Positions 59,626 to 64,000 of a DNA stretch of 64,000 nt are shown here, piece by piece (within the stretch, counting starts at the first letter, position 1; each line of letters opens with the position of its first letter). The stretch spans positions 31,350-95,349 of the forward strand of contig JAMPHA010000004.1 of NCBI GenBank assembly GCA_023663615.1, written 5' to 3'. Position numbers and translations under genes: made by a program. The notes under the pieces were generated by a model. The model had not been told where the DNA came from. It made no database searches and was given only the letters and a program-made list of their open reading frames with translations. The stretch is from DLAJ01 sp023663615 (GTDB lineage Bacteria; Bacillota; Clostridia; Lachnospirales; Lachnospiraceae).

Positions 59626-59961
59626 ATGACAACAATTACGGTCAAACGGTCGGAATCGGGAATTTATCGGGAATTCTATTGTATGGGACATGCAGGGAGC
59701 AGACATTTCTTTTTTGAAAAGGATATGATCTGTGCCGCAGTATCCGTGCTGGTTATCAACACGGTAAACGCGCTGGAGACTCTGGCACAGGAATCGCTTC
59801 ATGTCACGCAAAATCAGGCGGACGGCTTTCTGCGCTGTGAATTTCCGGAAGGGCTTTCCGAGAAGGGATGCCTGTTGGTGGATTCCATGATTCTCGGTCT
59901 ACAAGGTATTGTGAAGCAATACGGCAACAGATACTTACAGGTAAACATTGAGGAGGTGTAA
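59626..59961 (+). CDS. prp: Ribosomal-processing cysteine protease Prp
   Basis: Prp removes the N-terminal extension of ribosomal protein L27. The 111-residue product has the catalytic pair in YCMGHAGSRHF (His) and DMICAAVSVLV (Cys). Its substrate gene, rpmA, follows after three bases and carries the expected extension, so the pair is consistent. Confidence 0.93.
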   Translation: MTTITVKRSESGIYREFYCMGHAGSRHFFFEKDMICAAVSVLVINTVNALETLAQESLHVTQNQADGFLRCEFPEGLSEKGCLLVDSMILGLQGIVKQYGNRYLQVNIEEV

Positions 59962-59964
59962 ACC

Positions 59965-60249
59965 ATGTGCAATATGAACCTTCAATTTTTCGCTCATAAG
60001 AAGGGAGTCGGTTCTACAAAGAACGGCAGAGACTCCGAATCCAAACGATTAGGTGCGAAGAGGGCTGACGGACAGTTTGTGAAAGCAGGCAATATTCTAT
60101 ACAGACAGCGCGGTACAAAGATTCATCCGGGCGTAAATGTCGGTATCGGCGGCGACGACACGTTATTTGCGTTAGTTGACGGCGTTCTGCGGTTCGAAAG
60201 AAAAGGCAGAGACAAGAAACAGGCTTGTGTATATCCGGTAGAGAAATAA
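59965..60249 (+). CDS. rpmA: 50S ribosomal protein L27 with cleavable N-terminal extension
   Basis: The 94-residue product starts MCNMNLQFFAHKKGVGSTKNG. The NLQFF/AHKKG junction is the Prp cleavage site of Firmicutes; cleavage leaves AHKKG at the mature N-terminus. GAGGAGGTG lies 6 bases before ATG 59965; ATG 59974 would be too close to that site for the usual start but keeps the cleavage motif. Confidence 0.97.
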   Translation: MCNMNLQFFAHKKGVGSTKNGRDSESKRLGAKRADGQFVKAGNILYRQRGTKIHPGVNVGIGGDDTLFALVDGVLRFERKGRDKKQACVYPVEK

Positions 60250-60258
60250 ACGATCTGA

Positions 60259-60291
60259 CAGAGCTTCAAACGAATGTTTGGAGCTCTGTTT
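60259..60291 (+). terminator. Hairpin between rpmA and obg, likely terminator or attenuator
   Basis: CAGAGCT (60259-60265) with AGCTCTG (60282-60288) and inner CAAAC/GTTTG pair around GAAT, followed by TTT. The short T run suggests partial read-through into obg. Confidence 0.7.
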
Positions 60292-60316
60292 CGGTCTAAG
60301 TGAAAGGGTTACGATC

Positions 60317-61609
60317 ATGTTTGCAGACAGAGCAAAAATCTATATCCGAAGCGGAAAAGGCGGCGACGGACATGTTTCTTTCAGACGGGAAAAATATGTG
60401 CCGGACGGCGGACCGGACGGCGGCGACGGCGGACGCGGCGGCGATGTGATTTTGGAAGTGGATGAAGGGCTCAATACGCTGATCGATTTCCGGCACACGC
60501 GCAAATATGCGGCGGGAGACGGCGAGGAAGGCGGAAAGCGGAACTGCCGCGGCAAGGACGGGGCGGATATTGTCATTAAGCTGCCGAAAGGAACCGTCGT
60601 CCGCGAGGAAGAAAGCGGCCGTGTGATCACGGACATGTCCGGAAATAATCTGCGTTATACGATTTTGACCGGCGGCAGGGGCGGATGCGGCAATCAGCAT
60701 TATGCGACGAGCACCATGCAGGCGCCGAAATATGCGCAGCCGGGACAGCCCGCGCAGGAATTGTCGCTGATCTTGGAGTTAAAAGTTATTGCAGACGTCG
60801 GGCTGGTCGGTTTCCCGAATGTGGGAAAATCTACTTTTTTATCGAGAACGACAAATGCCCGCCCGAAGATCGCAAACTACCATTTTACGACGCTTCGCCC
60901 GAATCTCGGCGTGGTAGATTTGGGGGACGGCAGTACGTTTGTGTTAGCGGATATTCCGGGACTGATCGAGGGTGCGTCCGAGGGCGTTGGCTTGGGACAT
61001 GAGTTTTTGCGCCATATCGAACGGACAAAGCTTTTTATTCATGTAGTGGATGCGGCAGGCACGGAAGGGCGCGATCCGATCGAAGATATGGAAGCCATCA
61101 ATGCGGAGCTGGAGGCGTATCAGACCGGTCTTAGCAGCCGTCCGCAGATCATTGCGGCAAACAAGACCGACGTGCTGGACAAAAACGCTTTGGAAGATGT
61201 TTTGAGCCGGATGCGTAAGGAGTTTGAGCCGAAAGGGATTCCTGTTTTTCCGATCTCCGCAGTGACCGGCGCGGGTGTCAAAGAATTATTGTCCCACGCC
61301 TATCAGCGCTTAAAAGACCTGAATGCAGAGCCGGTCATTTTTGAGCAGGAGTATTTTCCTGAATTTGAAAACAGCAGCACAAACGAGCCATATACCGTGT
61401 CGTTTGATGAAAAAGAACAGGCATATGTTGTTGAGGGGCCGCGCATTGAGAAAATGCTTGGCTATACAAATCTGGAATCGGAAAAAGGATTCCGCTTTTT
61501 CCAGGAATTCTTGAAGAAAAACGGCATTTTGAAAGAGCTTGAGGAAATGGGCATTCAGGACGGCAATACCGTAAGGATGTACGGGCTGGCGTTCGATTAC
61601 TATAAATAA
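60317..61609 (+). CDS. obg: GTPase Obg/CgtA
   Basis: Obg is an essential GTPase that binds the 50S subunit and acts in its maturation and in stress responses. ATG 60317 follows AAAGGG; the frame extends upstream to 60278. The 430-residue product has the glycine-rich Obg fold (residues 1-158, RSGKGGDGHVSFRREKYVP), the G domain with GFPNVGKSTF (about 165), DIPGLIEGASEGVGLG and NKTD, and the C-terminal OCT domain. It is followed by yhbY, a normal neighbour. Confidence 0.97.
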   Translation: MFADRAKIYIRSGKGGDGHVSFRREKYVPDGGPDGGDGGRGGDVILEVDEGLNTLIDFRHTRKYAAGDGEEGGKRNCRGKDGADIVIKLPKGTVVREEESGRVITDMSGNNLRYTILTGGRGGCGNQHYATSTMQAPKYAQPGQPAQELSLILELKVIADVGLVGFPNVGKSTFLSRTTNARPKIANYHFTTLRPNLGVVDLGDGSTFVLADIPGLIEGASEGVGLGHEFLRHIERTKLFIHVVDAAGTEGRDPIEDMEAINAELEAYQTGLSSRPQIIAANKTDVLDKNALEDVLSRMRKEFEPKGIPVFPISAVTGAGVKELLSHAYQRLKDLNAEPVIFEQEYFPEFENSSTNEPYTVSFDEKEQAYVVEGPRIEKMLGYTNLESEKGFRFFQEFLKKNGILKELEEMGIQDGNTVRMYGLAFDYYK

Positions 61610-61685
61610 CAGCCGGATAAGTAATAATCATTAACAACAGCGTTACATTTTACAATAGTTGAAAGCGGCAGAGGGGTATGAAATA

Positions 61686-61979
61686 ATGATGACAAGCAAG
61701 CAGAGAGCTTATCTGAAATCGCTCGCGGGGACGATGGAGCCGATTTTTCAAATCGGAAAATCGAGTCTGACGCCGGAAGTGACCAATGCGGTCAGCGAAG
61801 CGTTTCACACAAGAGAACTGATCAAACTGAACGTCTTAAAGAATTGCATGGACGATCCGCGGGAACTGGCGCAGACGGTTGCGGAGCGTACGCACGCGCA
61901 GGTCGTGCAGGTGATCGGCAAAAAAATCGTGTTATACAAACCGTTTAAGGAAAATCCGAAGATCATCCTGCCCAAGTGA
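61686..61979 (+). CDS. yhbY: YhbY-family CRM-domain RNA-binding protein
   Basis: The 97-residue product matches the CRM fold: MTSKQRAYLKSLAGTMEPIFQIGKSSLTPEVTNAVSEAF, in parts, with the GxxG-like loop, and a C-terminal IGKKIVLYKP. YhbY associates with pre-50S particles. ATG 61686 or 61689 follows GAGGGG. Its stop, TGATAAAAAT, forms the seed of the tandem repeat downstream. Confidence 0.92.
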   Translation: MMTSKQRAYLKSLAGTMEPIFQIGKSSLTPEVTNAVSEAFHTRELIKLNVLKNCMDDPRELAQTVAERTHAQVVQVIGKKIVLYKPFKENPKIILPK

Positions 61980-61986
61980 TAAAAAT

Positions 61987-62060
61987 CTTCCGAAATGATA
62001 AAAGCTTCTGAAATGATAAAAACTTCTGAAATGCTAAGAAGCTTCCGAAATGATAAAAAT
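61987..62060 (+). repeat. 18-bp tandem repeat, four units, between yhbY and yqeK
   Basis: CTTCCGAAATGATAAAAG (61987), CTTCTGAAATGATAAAAA (62005), CTTCTGAAATGCTAAGAAG (62023) and CTTCCGAAATGATAAAAAT (62042). The end of yhbY already contains the second half of the unit. The gap is the common position of nadD in this gene order. Confidence 0.88.
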
Positions 62061-62096
62061 CATGTGAAGTCATGCGAAGGAGTGTGCGGAAAGATC

Positions 62097-62678
62097 ATGA
62101 GCTGCGGGGAAAAACTGGAAAAAGAGTTAAAAAAAGAACTGGACGATGACCGTTACCGGCATACGCTTGGTGTGGCTTACACGGCGGCATGCCTTGCCAT
62201 GCGTTATGGAGAAAAAACGGAACGTGCATTTTTAGCGGGTTTATTGCATGACTGCGCCAAAACAAAAAGTAACGATCATAAAAAAATGCTGTCTCTCTGC
62301 GAGAAACATGAGATACCCATCTCGCAGTTTGAGCGGGAAAATCCGGCGCTGCTTCATGCAAAACTGGGTAGTTTTTTTGCAAAAGAAAAATACGAAGTCA
62401 CGGATGAAGAAATTCTATCGGCAATCCGCTGGCATACGACGGGACATGTAGGAATGACGTTATTGGAAAAAATCATTTACGTGGCGGATTATATTGAGCC
62501 GAACCGCAAGAGCAGCCGGATTCCGAATTTGGATGAGGTCAGAAGCCTCTGTTTTCAGGATCTGGACGAAGGTCTGCGGCGGATTCTGCGCGATCAGCTT
62601 CTCTATTTGAACGGTAAAAAGTCTGTCGATCCGGCAACGCAGCAAACCTACGATTATTATTGGGAAGGAATGGTATAG
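62097..62678 (+). CDS. yqeK: YqeK-type HD-domain hydrolase (diadenosine tetraphosphatase family)
   Basis: The 193-residue product has an HD domain: YRHTLGVAYTAACLAMRYG, LAGLLHDCAKTKSND (HD pair), AIRWHTTGHVGM, and IIYVADYIEPNRK (last Asp). The family splits Ap4A symmetrically. ATG 62097 follows AAGGAG at a rather long spacing; the frame continues upstream through the tandem repeat to 61995. No nadD partner gene precedes it. Confidence 0.88.
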   Translation: MSCGEKLEKELKKELDDDRYRHTLGVAYTAACLAMRYGEKTERAFLAGLLHDCAKTKSNDHKKMLSLCEKHEIPISQFERENPALLHAKLGSFFAKEKYEVTDEEILSAIRWHTTGHVGMTLLEKIIYVADYIEPNRKSSRIPNLDEVRSLCFQDLDEGLRRILRDQLLYLNGKKSVDPATQQTYDYYWEGMV

Positions 62679-62682
62679 AAAG

Positions 62683-63060
62683 ATGAACGAGATCAATCAT
62701 ATGGCATATGAAATGACAAAGCTTGCGATCGAAGCGCTGGAGGAAAAAAAGGCGGAAGATATTAAGGTCATCGATATTCATGAAGTATCCACGATCGCGG
62801 ATTATTTTTTGATCGCAAGCGGCAATAACCGCAGTCAGATTCAGACATTATGCGATACCGTCGAAGAAAAACTCGGTCGTGCCGGATATAATAAGAGGCA
62901 AAGCGAGGGCTATGATACGGCAAATTGGATCCTGATGGATTACAACGACATCATTGTGCATATCTTTGACAAAGAAAACCGCCTGTTTTACGATCTGGAG
63001 CGCATTTGGCGTGATGGAAAAGAGATTGCCGTCACAGAATTTGTGGAATCAAGCTTATAG
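62683..63060 (+). CDS. rsfS: Ribosomal silencing factor RsfS
   Basis: RsfS binds L14 and blocks joining of the subunits under starvation. The 125-residue product has VIDIHEVSTIADYFLIASG, EGYDTANWILMDYNDIIVHIF and a C-terminal YDLERIWRDG, all family landmarks. It starts four bases after the yqeK stop and closes the obg operon. Confidence 0.95.
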   Translation: MNEINHMAYEMTKLAIEALEEKKAEDIKVIDIHEVSTIADYFLIASGNNRSQIQTLCDTVEEKLGRAGYNKRQSEGYDTANWILMDYNDIIVHIFDKENRLFYDLERIWRDGKEIAVTEFVESSL

Positions 63061-63122
63061 ATGAATTAGAGTTTTCTTAATGAAAAGAAACTTGATTTCT
63101 TTGTGTTTTGCTCATCGGATGA

Positions 63123-63178
63123 AAAAACGCCGTCCATTTCCGGTTGTTAGTAAAATACCGGAATCTGACGGCGTTTTT
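63123..63178. terminator. Bidirectional terminator between rsfS and lexA
   Basis: AAAAACGCCGTC (63123-63134) pairs with GACGGCGTTTTT (63167-63178), with an inner stem TTCCGGT/ACCGGAA. It is placed between convergent genes. Confidence 0.9.
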
Positions 63179-63225
63179 GTGCAATAAATTCAAGGCGTCA
63201 AAATCTGACACGATGCTGCCTGCGG

Positions 63226-63843
63226 TCAGCGGTACAAACGGAACACCCCGAATACCTTTCCTAAAATTGTGCAGTCGTCCACAATGATCGGTTCCATTTC
63301 GTCATTTTCCGGCTGTAAGCGAATATGACCGTTCTCTTTGTAAAACGTCTTTACCGTAGCGGAATCTTCTACGAGAGCGACGACTGTTTCACCGTTTCTC
63401 GCGGTAGAGCAGCGCTCCACAAAGATTTGATCCCCGTTGAAAATACCAACATTGATCATACTGTCGCCCTTGACCTTCAAAATAAAGGTCTCAGCATTCG
63501 GGAGAAGCTCGACGGGAATCGGAAAATAGCCCTCGATATTCTCCTGGGCGAGAAGCGGCTGTCCTGCAGCAACCGTTCCGACGATCGGTATGCTCGCCAT
63601 TTCATGGCGGACAAGCTGAAAAGAATCATCACAGATCTCAATGGCACGCGGCTTCGTCGGATCGCGTCTGATATAGCCGTTCTTCTCCAAAGTCTCTAAA
63701 TGGGAGTGGACGGAGGACGTCGATTTCAGATGAACGGCGTCACAAATCTCACGCACAGCGGGCGGATAACCACGCTGTAAGATCTGTTCCTTAATATATT
63801 CCAATATCTCTGACTGTTTTGCGGAAAGCTTTCCGTTTGCCAT
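63226..63843 (-). CDS. lexA: LexA repressor of the SOS response
   Basis: The start at 63843 follows GGGAGGT on the minus strand; an upstream extension of 32 hydrophobic codons is rejected. The 205-residue product has the winged-helix DNA-binding domain (KQSEILEYIKEQILQRGYPPAVREICDAV, in parts), the Ala-Gly self-cleavage site in TVAAGQPL, and the Ser (GDSMI) and Lys (ATVKTFYK) of the autoprotease dyad. A LexA-box-like site lies upstream of its promoter, as expected for autoregulation. Confidence 0.96.
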   Translation of the reverse strand: MANGKLSAKQSEILEYIKEQILQRGYPPAVREICDAVHLKSTSSVHSHLETLEKNGYIRRDPTKPRAIEICDDSFQLVRHEMASIPIVGTVAAGQPLLAQENIEGYFPIPVELLPNAETFILKVKGDSMINVGIFNGDQIFVERCSTARNGETVVALVEDSATVKTFYKENGHIRLQPENDEMEPIIVDDCTILGKVFGVFRLYR

Positions 63844-63874
63844 AATGTATACCTCCCAATCTATTATGATGATA

Positions 63875-63903
63875 AGTATAACATATCCGAACAGAAAAAG
63901 CAA
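63875..63903 (-). promoter_or_regulatory. Putative sigma-A promoter for lexA
   Basis: On the minus strand, TTGCTT (63903-63898), 17-base spacer, TATACT (63880-63875). Confidence 0.75.
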
Positions 63904-63913
63904 ACATATATTC

Positions 63914-63927
63914 CGAAAATTTGTTCG
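63914..63927 (-). promoter_or_regulatory. LexA box candidate (one mismatch)
   Basis: On the minus strand this reads CGAACAAATTTTCG, compared with the Gram-positive SOS box CGAAC-N4-GTTCG. One base differs (the first of the right half). It lies 10 bases upstream of the -35. Confidence 0.65.
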
Positions 63928-63960
63928 ATTTTTCTGCAAAAACTAGGTTCTTTCCTAAGT

Positions 63961-63992
63961 TTGTTGCATTATCTTATACTGCTCCCGCAACA
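63961..63992. other. Inverted repeat at the right edge
   Basis: TTGTTGC (63961-63967) and GCAACAA (63986-63992) are exact reverse complements, 18 bases apart. The window ends too soon to tell whether this is a terminator, an operator or chance. Confidence 0.3.
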
Positions 63993-64000
63993 ATACTTTT

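Overview
The window looks like a chromosomal, housekeeping-dense segment from a low-to-moderate-GC Gram-positive anaerobe of the class Clostridia, most likely Lachnospiraceae. The basis is gene content and order: ybeY next to a 7TM-HD gene, miaB-mutS-mutL-miaA with an endonuclease-type MutL, mreBCD-PBP2-minCDE-rodA-mgsA, SepF, LexA, L27 with a cleavable N-terminal extension next to the Prp protease, a DUF896 protein and a GGGtGRT protein. Starts are often TTG or GTG behind strong GGAGG sites. The family placement is inference; no 16S gene is present.

Layout. 1-6.7 kb: end of a PgpH-like gene, ybeY, a flippase, a membrane-anchored protein with a BofC-like C-terminus, and two FAD oxidoreductases. 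6.9-10.2 kb: proline synthesis (proB, proA) around a DUF896 gene and 5-formyl-THF cyclo-ligase, with conspicuous short tandem repeats. 10.25-10.8 kb: an A+T-rich orphan gene. 10.8-20 kb: tRNA modification and mismatch repair, a PLP enzyme and radC. 20-31.9 kb: cell elongation and division (mreBCD, PBP2, minCDE, rodA, D,D-carboxypeptidase, sepF). 32-37.3 kb: aroB, lspA, rluD, a cytidylate-kinase-like protein and a secreted GH25 lysozyme with wall-binding repeats. 37.4-43.7 kb: two partial ABC systems, tRNA-Thr(CGU), argH and asd. 43.8-49.8 kb: an EAL phosphodiesterase with a dead GGDEF, an AAA ATPase, topoisomerase III and a beta-helix protein. 49.8-51.6 kb: a NifU-like protein with GGGtGRT. 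52-55.8 kb: a Cache chemoreceptor followed by a soluble [FeFe]-hydrogenase-like protein fused to a chemoreceptor signalling domain. 55.9-59.1 kb: a lipoprotein divergent from three zinc-ribbon membrane proteins. 59.2-63.9 kb: rplU-prp-rpmA-obg-yhbY-yqeK-rsfS and convergent lexA.

The parts most worth attention are accessory. They are: the putative H2- or redox-sensing hydrogenase/chemoreceptor fusion; the poorly characterised NifU-like/GGGtGRT pair with a structured leader; a recurring two-hairpin element placed directly after stop codons, whose first stem covaries between copies; two long poly-G tracts (one beside a chemoreceptor promoter, one inside a zinc-ribbon gene); several short tandem-repeat islands in otherwise ordinary operons; and an 18-bp tandem repeat in the slot where nadD is commonly found.

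All function calls come from reading motifs and context. No database search or folding program was run. Start sites were chosen from visible ribosome-binding sites and family N-termini.
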